DNA of 64,000 bases from Spirochaetes bacterium RBG_16_49_21. Its GTDB lineage: Bacteria > Spirochaetota > UBA4802 > UBA5550. Where the stretch lies: assembly GCA_001829495.1 (NCBI GenBank), contig MIBJ01000056.1, positions 1-64,000 of the forward strand, in the 5' to 3' direction. Each line of letters opens with the position of its first letter. Within the stretch, counting starts at the first letter, position 1. Shown in pieces: positions 16,605 to 24,775 of this stretch. The notes beneath the pieces were generated by a model that worked only from the letters and a program-made list of their open reading frames with translations, ran no database searches and was not told the origin of the DNA. A program made the position numbers and the translations under genes.

Positions 16605-18305
16605 GTGTTCATCCCCACCTGCATGGAGGAAGCGAGGGAACGCGGCTGGGAACGGCTCGACGTTGTTCTCGTGTCCGGCGACGCCTACCTTGATGCTCCC
16701 TCCGTGGGCGTATCCGTCATCGGACATCTGCTCATGCACGCCGGATACCGCGTCGGGATCATCGCCCAACCGGATACGCGTGAGGGCCGTGATATAATCA
16801 GGCTCGGCGAGCCCCGCCTCTTCTGGGGCGTGAGCTCCGGATCCGTAGACTCCCTTGTATCAAATTACACGGCCGCGGGTAAAAAGAGGATGAACGACGA
16901 CCTCACGCCCGGGGGAAAAAACATCCGCAGGCCCGACCGGGCGGTGATCGCGTACGCGAATTGTATCAGGCGGCACTTCAAGAATACGGCGCCGATAGTT
17001 ATCGGCGGGATCGAAGCGAGCTTACGGAGAATAGCGCACTACGATTATTGGGACGACAAAATCCGGCGCTCGATACTGTTCGACGCGAAAGCGGACATCC
17101 TGATCTACGGCATGGGCGAGCGCGCGGTCCGGGAACTGTCCGGCTGCCTGAATTCAGGAAGCGATTGGCGGAATATCCGGGGAATCTGTTACCTTTCGGA
17201 CATGAAACAGGAGCATTATATCGAGCTCCCGCCGTTTGAAGCTGTTTCAAGCGATACCGATGAATTCCGGAAAATGCATCGTATCTTTTGCCGTAACAGC
17301 GATCCGGCGCATGGTGCCGGCATGGTGCAGAGGCATGGAAGCCGCTACCTTGTGCACAACCCGCCAGCTCCGCCTCTTTCAACTGAAGAGCTCGACCAGG
17401 TGCACTCTCTTCCCTATGAGAGGGACGTCCATCCCTATTACAAAAAAATGGGAACGGTGCGGGCCCTGGACACGATCCGGTTCTCCGTAACTACGCACCG
17501 CGGCTGTTTCGGAGGGTGCAACTTCTGCGCCATAGCGGTGCATCAGGGAACGAGCGTGGTGTCCCGGAGCGAAGAGTCCGTTCTGAAAGAGGCGGAAAGC
17601 TTAACGCGGCATCCTGATTTCAAGGGAATACTATCGGATATCGGAGGGGCAACGGCCAACATGTACGGCATGGCTTGCCGGAAAATGAAGAGGAGCGGAA
17701 CATGCGAACACCGGCGCTGCCTTTTCCCCGGCGTGTGCGGGTCGATGAAGATATCGCACCAGAGGCTGACTCGCCTGCTCCGGCGGATCAGAATGATCCC
17801 CGGGGTGAAGAAAGCCTTTGTCGCTTCGGGAATCAGGCACGACCTGGTCATGGCCGACCGGGCGGCAGGCGAAAAATACCTGGCTGAAATTGTCCTGCAC
17901 CACGTGTCCGGCCAGATTAAGGTGGCTCCCGAGCATTGCGTACCCCGCGTGCTCGATCTCATGGCCAAGCCCTCAGTGCAAAGCCTGATCGAATTCCGCA
18001 ATCTATTCAACCGGCTCTCGCGTTCCCACAACAAAAAGCAGTATTGCACCTATTACCTGATCGCAGCCCACCCGGGATGCACCGGCGAGGATATGGCCGA
18101 GCTGCGCAGATTCGCGGCAACAGAGCTTGCTCTGACCCCCGAGCAGGTACAGATATTCACGCCGACGCCCGCAACCTGGTCCACCCTCATGTACCATACC
18201 GGGACGAATCCCTTCACCGGGGAAAAAATTTTCGTGGAGCGAAATGTTCGGGAAAAGGAAAGACAGAAGCGGGTTGTGGTTGCAAAAACGAATACAAAAA
18301 AATAG
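16605..18305 (+). CDS. ygiQ: YgiQ family radical SAM protein
   Basis: A 566-residue protein matching the YgiQ family over its length. The N-terminal domain starts FIPTCMEEARERGWERLDVV and contains VSGDAYLDAPSVGVSVIGHLL. The radical SAM [4Fe-4S] motif is CFGGCNFC (about 302), which fits CxxxCxxC. Further on are GGATANMYGMAC and QVQIFTPTPATWSTLMYHTG, both typical of YgiQ. The biochemical role of YgiQ is not established; family members are thought to use AdoMet radical chemistry. The start is a GTG at 16605, three bases after the carboxylase stop, preceded by GAAGG; ATG at 16623 would remove the conserved FIPT start. Likely co-transcribed with the carboxylase genes. Confidence 0.9.
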   Translation: MFIPTCMEEARERGWERLDVVLVSGDAYLDAPSVGVSVIGHLLMHAGYRVGIIAQPDTREGRDIIRLGEPRLFWGVSSGSVDSLVSNYTAAGKKRMNDDLTPGGKNIRRPDRAVIAYANCIRRHFKNTAPIVIGGIEASLRRIAHYDYWDDKIRRSILFDAKADILIYGMGERAVRELSGCLNSGSDWRNIRGICYLSDMKQEHYIELPPFEAVSSDTDEFRKMHRIFCRNSDPAHGAGMVQRHGSRYLVHNPPAPPLSTEELDQVHSLPYERDVHPYYKKMGTVRALDTIRFSVTTHRGCFGGCNFCAIAVHQGTSVVSRSEESVLKEAESLTRHPDFKGILSDIGGATANMYGMACRKMKRSGTCEHRRCLFPGVCGSMKISHQRLTRLLRRIRMIPGVKKAFVASGIRHDLVMADRAAGEKYLAEIVLHHVSGQIKVAPEHCVPRVLDLMAKPSVQSLIEFRNLFNRLSRSHNKKQYCTYYLIAAHPGCTGEDMAELRRFAATELALTPEQVQIFTPTPATWSTLMYHTGTNPFTGEKIFVERNVREKERQKRVVVAKTNTKK

Positions 18306-18337
18306 TCATGTTATGTCGCATTAATTCCGATATAATT

Positions 18338-18516
18338 ACTTAAGTTAGGCGAATTTTGTTAATACCTCCTGCTCCCTCCCCCCGCATGGGGGAGGGCTGG
18401 GGTGGGGGTGATTAAATTACAATAACCAGATGATTTTGTATGCCGAAGTGCACCCTCCCCTAACCCCTCCCATCAAGGGAGGGGAATTAATTTAATTAAA
18501 ATCGCCTAAATCGAGT
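18338..18516. repeat. MITE-like element, family A, copy 1
   Basis: Terminal inverted repeats ACTTAAGTTAGGCGA (18338-18352) and TCGCCTAAATCGAGT (18502-18516) bracket 179 bp. Inside each end is a GC-rich hairpin (CTCCCTCCCCC...GGGGGAGGG and CCCCTCCCATCAAGGGAGGGG) followed by TGGGGTGGGGGTG and its imperfect partner CACCCTCCCCTAA. It carries no coding sequence. A second copy in the opposite orientation lies at 24433-24719. It sits directly upstream of the TPR gene at 18548. Confidence 0.8.
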
Positions 18517-18547
18517 ACCAGCTGCTCTGTGCATGGAGGATACCGGG

Positions 18548-19039
18548 ATGCATAAGCTTAAAATGACATTAGCGATTCTTGCATTATGTATTATAACCCC
18601 CGCTGCTCTGCCGGCAGCGGATGAAAAAGAGGGGGACCGGAGCCTGGATGTTCTGGCCGACGACCTCAAGTTCCAGAACGGGGTCTATTTCATAGGCCTC
18701 AAGATGTACGACAAGGCTCTCGAGACATTAAACGAGTACCTTGAAATATACTACACCGGAAACCACCGGCATGAGGCATATAAGCTGATCGCCGATATAT
18801 ACTTTAACCGGATGGAATATTTTAAGGCGATCCAAAATTATCAGGCGCTGTATGAGGAATTCAGCGGCACGGACAGCGGTGTTGAAGCTTATTATCACCT
18901 AGGCTTGTGCTACAATAAAATGGGATATGAAAAAAAAGCTGCTGAAATTTTCAATGAGATAATAGAAAATCACTCTGATTCAATCTATGCGCAACAGGCA
19001 CGGCTGCAGCTTGACGTGTTGCAGGTACTTGAAGAGTGA
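18548..19039 (+). CDS. Small secreted TPR protein
   Basis: A 163-residue protein with a signal peptide (KMTLAILALCIITPAALPAA) and about three tetratricopeptide repeats, for example FQNGVYFIGLKMYDKALETL, AYKLIADIYFNRMEYFKAIQ and AYYHLGLCYNKMGYEKKAAE. Such proteins (YbgF/BamD-like) usually scaffold cell-envelope complexes in the periplasm; the partner is unknown. The ATG at 18548 is chosen over the one at 18533 because GGAGGA lies 7 bases upstream. The gene is alone between the family-A repeat and fusA. Confidence 0.8.
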   Translation: MHKLKMTLAILALCIITPAALPAADEKEGDRSLDVLADDLKFQNGVYFIGLKMYDKALETLNEYLEIYYTGNHRHEAYKLIADIYFNRMEYFKAIQNYQALYEEFSGTDSGVEAYYHLGLCYNKMGYEKKAAEIFNEIIENHSDSIYAQQARLQLDVLQVLEE

Positions 19040-19109
19040 TCCGGCCTCATAAAAAATTTTCCAAAAATAATTGACAAAAAAACCCCTGATTTGAATATGC
19101 CATACTATT

Positions 19110-19138
19110 TTGCAAATCGTGGAATAAAATGTTATATT
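19110..19138 (+). promoter_or_regulatory. Candidate fusA promoter
   Basis: TTGCAA (19110-19115), a 17-base spacer and TATATT (19133-19138) give a predicted start near 19145, about 19 bases before the fusA ATG. A second -35-like TTGACA lies at 19071 without a good -10. Confidence 0.55.
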
Positions 19139-19163
19139 GTAAGCAAAGACCAATGAGGAATGT

Positions 19164-21242
19164 ATGCAGCTACAAAAACTGAGAAATATCGGGATCGCGG
19201 CTCACATAGACGCGGGCAAAACGACGGTTACGGAACGGATGCTCTATTTCACCGGAACCACACGGAAGATGGGGGAGGTGCACGACGGCGAGGCGACCAT
19301 GGACTTCATGAAGCAGGAGCAGGAGCGGGGAATCACCATCGCCTCCGCCGCCATATCGTGCTCGTGGAAGGATCACGCGATCAACATCATCGATACCCCC
19401 GGCCATGTGGATTTCACCATTGAGGTGGAGCGCTCCCTGCGGGTGATTGACGGCATGATCGCGGTCTTCTGCGGAGTGGCCGGGGTTGAGCCGCAGAGCG
19501 AGACGGTATGGAACCAGGCCGACCGGTACGGGGTTCCCCGCATAGCCTTCGTCAACAAGATGGACCGGGTCGGCGCCGATTTCCATGAGGTGACCCGGCA
19601 GATGGAAAAGTACCTGGACGCCAATCCGGTGCCCTTCCAGGTTCCGATCGGAAGCGAGGACGACTTTCAGGGAGCCATCGACATCATCGAACGCAAAGCC
19701 CATACCTTCAAGGATATGGAGCACGAGGTCATGGACATTCCGGAAGCCTACCGGGAAAAAGTTGAAGCGGCGCGCACCCGGCTCATTGAAAAGCTTGCCG
19801 ACTATAATGAAATGATAATGGATCTCTACTTGAGCGGCGCCGATGTTCCGGCCGGCCTGCTTAAAAAGGCGGGCCGTGAGGCAACGATCAAGATGCTCAT
19901 TACGCCCGTGTTCTGCGGCTCCGCTTATAAGAACAAGGGGACACAGCTCCTCCTCGACGCAGTGATCGACTTTCTGCCGTCGCCGGTCGACGTCGGCGCA
20001 GTCGTCGGGATCGATATCGACGACGCGGAAAAATCCCACACCCGCCACCCCAGCGCAAAGGATCCGTTCGCCGCGCTCGCCTTCAAGCTCATCCACGACC
20101 CGTACGTGGGCCAGCAGACCTTCATACGGGTTTATTCGGGCGAGCTTCGAAGCGGGATGCAGGTTTTCAACTCGACCCGGAAGAAGCCCGAGCGGATCGG
20201 CAGGATCATGCGCATCCACGCAAAGGAGCGGGAAGAAATCGACGCAGCCGGACCCGGAGACATCGTGGCGCTCATCGGCATGAAGTACACCAAGACCGGC
20301 GACACGCTCTGCGATCCGGATCAACCCCTCTATCTGGAGTCGATCTTCGTACCGCCGTCCGTGATCGAGATGAAAATATCCCCGCCCACCAAAAAAGAGG
20401 ATGAAAAGCTGGGCGCGGCGCTGCGAAAGCTCGCCATGGAGGACCCCTCATTCACGGTGCGGTTTAACGACGAGACCAATGAAACGATCATCGCCGGCAT
20501 GGGCGAGCTCCACCTAGAGATCATCATCGACCGGCTCAAGACCGAGTTCGGCGTGACCGCGATGGTGGGCGAGCCGTCCGTGGCGTTCAGAGAGACGATC
20601 ACGCGGGAAGTCGACTGCGCATACAAGCACGTCAAGCAGACGGGAGGCCGCGGCCAGTACGCCCATACCGTGATGCGGCTCGAGCCGAATGAGGGCAAAG
20701 GATTCGAGTTCGAGGACCGGATCAAGGGAGGGGCCATCCCCACCGAGTATATCCCGTCGGTGCGCAGGGGAATCGAGGCGGCTATGGCTGAGGGAATACT
20801 CTCGGAATTCCCGGTCGTGGACGTTAAAGCGGTGCTCCTCGACGGCACCTTTCACGAGGTCGACTCCTCGGACATGGCCTTCAGGACCTGCGCCTCTATC
20901 TGCTTCAAGGAAGGCTTTCTCAAAGCGAATCCGATACTGCTTGAGCCGGTGATGAAAATAGAGGTGAACACCCCCGACGACTATATCGGCGACGTCGTGG
21001 GTGACCTGACCAAACGGCGCGGACGGATCGAATCGATGCGGAGGTACCGGAAAGGCTCGCAGAAGGTCATCGGCTTCGTGCCGCTCATGGAGATGTTCGG
21101 ATACGCCACCCAGCTCAGGAACATGACGAGCGGCAGGGCCAATTATTCAATGGAATTCCACAAATATGTACCGGTAAACAGGGAGATACAGGAGAAGGTT
21201 CTGAAGCAGCGCGAGCTTAAAAAGAAGGAAAAGGCGAGCTAG
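19164..21242 (+). CDS. fusA: Elongation factor G
   Basis: A 692-residue EF-G, the GTPase that drives translocation on the ribosome. The G1 motif is AHIDAGKTT (about 13), switch I is [13 protein letters not shown] (about 50), G3 is IDTPGHVDF (about 77) and G4 is FVNKMDR (about 131). Domain IV contains [15 protein letters not shown] and the C-terminal domain ends [18 protein letters not shown], as in canonical bacterial EF-G. Shine-Dalgarno GAGGAA precedes the ATG. It stands outside the str operon (no rpsL, rpsG or tuf nearby), as seen in several spirochaetes. It ends one base before the convergent regulator gene, with no terminator in between. Confidence 0.96.
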   Translation: MQLQKLRNIGIAAHIDAGKTTVTERMLYFTGTTRKMGEVHDGEATMDFMKQEQERGITIASAAISCSWKDHAINIIDTPGHVDFTIEVERSLRVIDGMIAVFCGVAGVEPQSETVWNQADRYGVPRIAFVNKMDRVGADFHEVTRQMEKYLDANPVPFQVPIGSEDDFQGAIDIIERKAHTFKDMEHEVMDIPEAYREKVEAARTRLIEKLADYNEMIMDLYLSGADVPAGLLKKAGREATIKMLITPVFCGSAYKNKGTQLLLDAVIDFLPSPVDVGAVVGIDIDDAEKSHTRHPSAKDPFAALAFKLIHDPYVGQQTFIRVYSGELRSGMQVFNSTRKKPERIGRIMRIHAKEREEIDAAGPGDIVALIGMKYTKTGDTLCDPDQPLYLESIFVPPSVIEMKISPPTKKEDEKLGAALRKLAMEDPSFTVRFNDETNETIIAGMGELHLEIIIDRLKTEFGVTAMVGEPSVAFRETITREVDCAYKHVKQTGGRGQYAHTVMRLEPNEGKGFEFEDRIKGGAIPTEYIPSVRRGIEAAMAEGILSEFPVVDVKAVLLDGTFHEVDSSDMAFRTCASICFKEGFLKANPILLEPVMKIEVNTPDDYIGDVVGDLTKRRGRIESMRRYRKGSQKVIGFVPLMEMFGYATQLRNMTSGRANYSMEFHKYVPVNREIQEKVLKQRELKKKEKAS

Positions 21243-21719
21243 TTATTTAAGGGACCTTTTCAGGCGCCCGATCCATTCGCTCCCCCGGGAGTCCTCTTCT
21301 TTATAGAAATCGAGAAACTTATGGATCCGGGAGCAGGTCTGCGGCGCCAGGGCATGCTCGACCTTACAGGCTTCGCCGTCGGCCTTGCCGCAATCGATCT
21401 GCAGAACGTTGGTGAAAAATTCAATGAGACAGTTGTGCCGCTTCAGCACGCGGTCGGCGATCTCGTGCCCCTTGTCCGTAAGCTCGATATATCCGTACTT
21501 CTCATACTCGATGAGATCCATCTCCTTGAGCTTTGTAAGCGCCGCGGATACGCTGGGCATCTTGATATCCAGCTTTTTCGCGATATCCCTGACGCGCACC
21601 ACCTTGTTGGCCGCATACAGCATGACGATCGCCTCCATATAATCTTCCATATTGGAAGACAGGCCGGTGTCCCGGTAGCTGTATTTCGCCTTTCCCTGCT
21701 CCATGGCCGGAACCGTCAT
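21243..21719 (-). CDS. DtxR/MntR-family metal-dependent transcriptional regulator
   Basis: A 158-residue repressor of the DtxR/MntR type. The winged helix spans about 20-80 (SSNMEDYMEAIVML, DIAKKLDIKMPSVSAALTKL, LIEYEKYGYIELTDKG). The dimerisation domain has the usual metal-ligand segment RHNCLIEFFTNVLQ (about 94) and CKVEHALAPQTCSRI (about 117-131). There is no SH3-like C-terminal domain, so it is closer in size to MntR than to DtxR/IdeR. It presumably represses iron or manganese uptake genes when metal is bound. Its ATG overlaps the stop of the upstream TPR gene as ATGA, so it is the last gene of an envelope operon rather than next to a transporter. The znuABC-like transporter at 45 kb is a plausible target, but no operator was identified. 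Confidence 0.88.
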   Translation of the reverse strand: MTVPAMEQGKAKYSYRDTGLSSNMEDYMEAIVMLYAANKVVRVRDIAKKLDIKMPSVSAALTKLKEMDLIEYEKYGYIELTDKGHEIADRVLKRHNCLIEFFTNVLQIDCGKADGEACKVEHALAPQTCSRIHKFLDFYKEEDSRGSEWIGRLKRSLK

Positions 21720-22642
21720 CTCTCCATCTTGAAGTAGATCCGCTCGATGCGCGCCAGATCCTGCTCAACCCGTTTCCTTAGCGGAGACTTCCCGAACCGC
21801 TCATCAGTCTCTCCCTTCTTGATAAACTGTTTGTATACCCTCCGCGCCGTTTCGATATCCTTCAGCCGGGCGTCCCTTTCATACACCTTGCCGATCAGAT
21901 AATAGGCGACATCGACCGTGCCCCGGTCCTTGTAGCTTCTGATGACCCTGACGGCCGCTTCGAGCGCCTGCTCGCCCTTGTTCTGGTTCAGGTAGAGCCT
22001 TCCGGCGGCGAGAAGGGCCTTATCCGCGAGCTCATGCTGCGGGAACCGCATATACACCTTCTCAAAATTCTCTATGGCCGATGCATGATCCCCTTTCATC
22101 ATATAGCTTTCTCCGCTGTAGAATACGGCCGCCGGGTATTCTCCGGAATCCGGGGGAACCGCGGAAAACTCCTTAACCGACTCGTCATATTTATACTGCT
22201 TCAGATATACCTTCCCCATCCACATATGGGAGAGGTCCCTTACCGTGCTCTGGGGGAATCGCGTTATAAGCTCGCGGAAATTTTTAAGCGCATGGTCGTA
22301 CATTCCGCTGTTATAAAAATCGATCCCGGTCTTCAAGAGCGCCTGCTCCTCATTCGAAATCTGAGGAGCCGCTTCTGAGCTTGAGGATATCCCCTTCTTC
22401 TCCCCGGCCGCGTTCAGGGTAACCGATTTCCGGCCGGCAGAATTTTGAGGACCGGTTGCATCGCTCTTCAGGGCTTCGTACCGGCCCGCCTGAGCCTTGT
22501 TCGTCTCCACAGCCTTTTCTCCGCCGGAGTCGCTCAGGATATCCCTGATGATATCCTCAGTCTGTTTAGCATCCTTGGCAAAAATGCCTGCTCCGGTAAC
22601 GGACACGGCGCAGAGCGCTATAACGACAAATGCCCGCTTCAA
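21716..22642 (-). CDS. Exported TPR protein (BamD/YbgF-like)
   Basis: A 308-residue protein with a signal peptide (AFVVIALCAVSVTGAGIFA), a low-complexity linker (about 40-95) and five or so TPR units starting at EQALLKTGIDFYNSGMYDHA (about 103). The repeats YAAVF-type helices include PAAVFYSGESYMMKGDHASA and LAAGRLYLNQNKGEQALEAA. The pattern of repeats spaced as in outer-membrane lipoprotein assembly factors suggests a periplasmic scaffold, but there is no lipobox cysteine. Both ends overlap neighbours by ATGA junctions, so its expression is tied to the membrane protein upstream and the metal regulator downstream. Confidence 0.8.
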   Translation of the reverse strand: MKRAFVVIALCAVSVTGAGIFAKDAKQTEDIIRDILSDSGGEKAVETNKAQAGRYEALKSDATGPQNSAGRKSVTLNAAGEKKGISSSSEAAPQISNEEQALLKTGIDFYNSGMYDHALKNFRELITRFPQSTVRDLSHMWMGKVYLKQYKYDESVKEFSAVPPDSGEYPAAVFYSGESYMMKGDHASAIENFEKVYMRFPQHELADKALLAAGRLYLNQNKGEQALEAAVRVIRSYKDRGTVDVAYYLIGKVYERDARLKDIETARRVYKQFIKKGETDERFGKSPLRKRVEQDLARIERIYFKMER

Positions 22643-23343
22643 TCTTCAATCATCCCATCATTATTATTATTCGGCGTCTCGGGAGAACGTATGTCTGTAC
22701 CCCGCTCCCTCTTTTTCGCTCCCGGCTTTCGATCAATCCGCTCCGTATACCTGCCCCGAACATCCCGGCCCTTCTCCCGGACGGGCCGGAGCTGTTTCTG
22801 TTCGGCCCCTACGATCGTCTCATTATCGTCTAACGCCTTTGACCTCTTTTCAACCGGATCAACATTGGAGCTGACAACGGGTTTTGATCTGTTTTCATCC
22901 TCGAATATGGGCTCCCGGGTCATGATGTCCGCAGACGGCTTTACCTTCTTCTGTGTATCGGGCTCTATGATTCCCTTGTCGGCCTCCGGCTCCATATGCG
23001 CCCGCATGGGGAACTCCATTTTCCCCAGCCCTGATTTTTTTTCCTCATTGATCATGTCGGAGTCGAGCATGGATGAGAAATTCCCCTCATTCCGCTCGCG
23101 CTTTATATCCAGCTCGAACGTATCATTGGTATGCTCGATGATGGGAGCGCTTTTAATCACCGCCGCATCCCTCCCCCGTATAACTCCGTAAACCGCGCCG
23201 CCGACGGTCAGCATAAATACAAAAAGATAAAACATGCCCTTGACCGACTCCTGGGCGCGATAGGGCATTCTCCCGATGAGACGATCAATGCCGGAAGCGG
23301 CCTTATTAATAGAAGGGGGTCTGAATTTCATTTCCCGTACCAA
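22639..23343 (-). CDS. Single-pass membrane protein with long disordered tail
   Basis: Not recognised. The 234-residue product has one hydrophobic helix at about residues 37-56 (GMFYLFVFMLTVGGAVYGVI) after a basic N-terminus, then about 175 residues rich in Asp, Glu, Lys and Arg without predictable sheets. The tail ends PNNNNDGMIED. Such a layout (short cytoplasmic head, one TM, long charged periplasmic part) is common in envelope-spanning linkers. The start could be the Met at residue 5 (23331) instead of 23343. Second gene of the envelope operon; its stop overlaps the next start. Confidence 0.65.
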   Translation of the reverse strand: MVREMKFRPPSINKAASGIDRLIGRMPYRAQESVKGMFYLFVFMLTVGGAVYGVIRGRDAAVIKSAPIIEHTNDTFELDIKRERNEGNFSSMLDSDMINEEKKSGLGKMEFPMRAHMEPEADKGIIEPDTQKKVKPSADIMTREPIFEDENRSKPVVSSNVDPVEKRSKALDDNETIVGAEQKQLRPVREKGRDVRGRYTERIDRKPGAKKRERGTDIRSPETPNNNNDGMIED

Positions 23344-23361
23344 TCCCTATCCAATATACTA

Positions 23362-24216
23362 TCACTTCGCGGCTTTATCAATTATAAAAACCACCCTGGT
23401 TTTTTTCAGCTGCGCAATCGTACGGCTGCTGCTGAAAATTTTTCGTACGTCCCTGTCTGAAATTACCGGACATCCTTTCAGCCTGCTCACCGCGACCGCG
23501 TAATAGGGACGATCCCCGGCAACGGGGCTCTTAACCGCGTCGTCATCGGTGTATACGTAGCAGACGATGCCGTATCGCATCGCATGCCGTATGTCGACGT
23601 AGTACCTGCCGTAAACCTCCAGGCCGTCCTCATCAAAGACCGAAGGGAGGATCATCGGCTCAATGCCGAGTCCGCGGGTATCGATGATGAGGCTCGTATA
23701 CTCGGTCGGGATCGGGTTGTCGATTCTGGTGGGAAAGCTCTTCGCCGGATATTTGTAGGGAACCGCCTGGAGCAGATCCCCGATCTTCAGCTCAGCCCTG
23801 CAGCCTGACGTGTAAAAATCGACCGGAAATTCAGACAGCTTCACCCTGCGTGCTATAAGGTTTACGATGCGCGACTGGACCGCGTCGCTCCTTTCAAGCA
23901 GATCGTCGAACAGGGTATCCGGATCGATCCTGATCCCCCCGAGCATGCGGGCAATGCCGCTGATCGCCTGTTCGCGGGCTCTCCGGTATGCCTCAATCCT
24001 TCCCCGATTAAGGGATGTGACCGAGCCGTCTATACTATCCTCCGGCAGGCCCGTCTCCTTCACCGGGAAGCGCTCCATGCCGTATGACACGATAATTCCT
24101 TTGGTCCAACTCACCCTGTCTTCCGGATAAGACCTGTTCAGGGCTGCGGAGTCGGACAAGAAGCAAGATATAATTATTGTGACTATGGATAATCTTCTAA
24201 ACATTTGACTCAGCAT
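23362..24216 (-). CDS. Secreted protein, LPP20/FlgT-N-like
   Basis: A 284-residue exported protein (signal IVTIIISCFLSDSAA). The segment GRIEAYRRAREQAISGIARM (about 75-94) resembles the helix of LPP20/FlgT-N-type domains found in outer-membrane and flagellar accessory lipoproteins. A later stretch gives TSLIIDTRGLGIEPMILPSV and a C-terminal sheet. No lipobox Cys is placed after the signal. First gene of the operon leading to the TM protein, TPR protein and metal regulator. The family call is weak. Confidence 0.55.
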   Translation of the reverse strand: MLSQMFRRLSIVTIIISCFLSDSAALNRSYPEDRVSWTKGIIVSYGMERFPVKETGLPEDSIDGSVTSLNRGRIEAYRRAREQAISGIARMLGGIRIDPDTLFDDLLERSDAVQSRIVNLIARRVKLSEFPVDFYTSGCRAELKIGDLLQAVPYKYPAKSFPTRIDNPIPTEYTSLIIDTRGLGIEPMILPSVFDEDGLEVYGRYYVDIRHAMRYGIVCYVYTDDDAVKSPVAGDRPYYAVAVSRLKGCPVISDRDVRKIFSSSRTIAQLKKTRVVFIIDKAAK

Positions 24217-24287
24217 AATATAAAAAAATTTATATAAAATATTAAATAATGGTAACTACTCGGCTATTACTCTTTAAAAGAGTAACG

Positions 24288-24392
24288 GGAACCGCCGATT
24301 CACGCCGATAAACGCAGATTTAAAAATTATTTACAATCCGTTTTACTTCTATCTTTTCTAATCGGCGTTCATCTGCGTCCATCGGCGGTTCC
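24288..24392. repeat. Inverted-repeat element, family E
   Basis: GGAACCGCCGAT at 24288 pairs with ATCGGCGGTTCC ending at 24392; inside lie matching arms CGCCGATAAACGCAGAT and ATCTGCG (total 105 bp). No coding potential. Sequences of this kind, with GCCGAT and ACGCAGAT, are common intergenic repeats in many bacterial genomes. Confidence 0.75.
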
Positions 24393-24432
24393 ATTATTAT
24401 ATCTGAATAGCTACGGAAAATCTTCATTAATT

Positions 24433-24719
24433 ACTTGAGTTAGGCGATTTTTTTATCCCCCTCCCTTGATGGGAGGGGTTAGGGGAGGGTGATTAGAGCA
24501 GAATATGAACCTATTGGCTGCTCTCGCCTGAATTTCAGTCCCCTTAACTGCATTGATTTTAACTATTCCCATAGTGTTTTTTCTGCTTTTGTTTGATTCT
24601 TTCGTAATTGCTTCACAAAATACACTGAACTGTATATCATTAACTTTTCTCACCCCCACCCCAGCCCTCCCCCGTCAAGGGGGAGGGAGTTCTTAAATGA
24701 ATTTTCGCCTAACTCGAGT
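24433..24719. repeat. MITE-like element, family A, copy 2 (inverted relative to copy 1)
   Basis: Terminal repeats ACTTGAGTTAGGCGA (24433-24447) and TCGCCTAACTCGAGT (24705-24719) bracket 287 bp. The subterminal hairpins match copy 1 in reverse order. The centre is about 100 bases longer than in copy 1 and unrelated, so copies have variable cores. The 24217-24775 gap holds only this and the family-E element. Confidence 0.8.
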
Positions 24720-24775
24720 TAATTAGTAGAATTATCGGATTATTTCATAGTATATCTTAAGACCTTATCCGGCCC

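Noticed and set aside
19170-20324. Long open frame (384 codons) on the minus strand opposite fusA
   Set aside because: It lies wholly inside a well-supported EF-G gene, has no family match and arises from GC-rich third positions.
24453-24659. Short frame inside family-A copy 2
   Set aside because: The frame covers the GC hairpin and the core of a repeat element, which differs from copy 1; not a gene.
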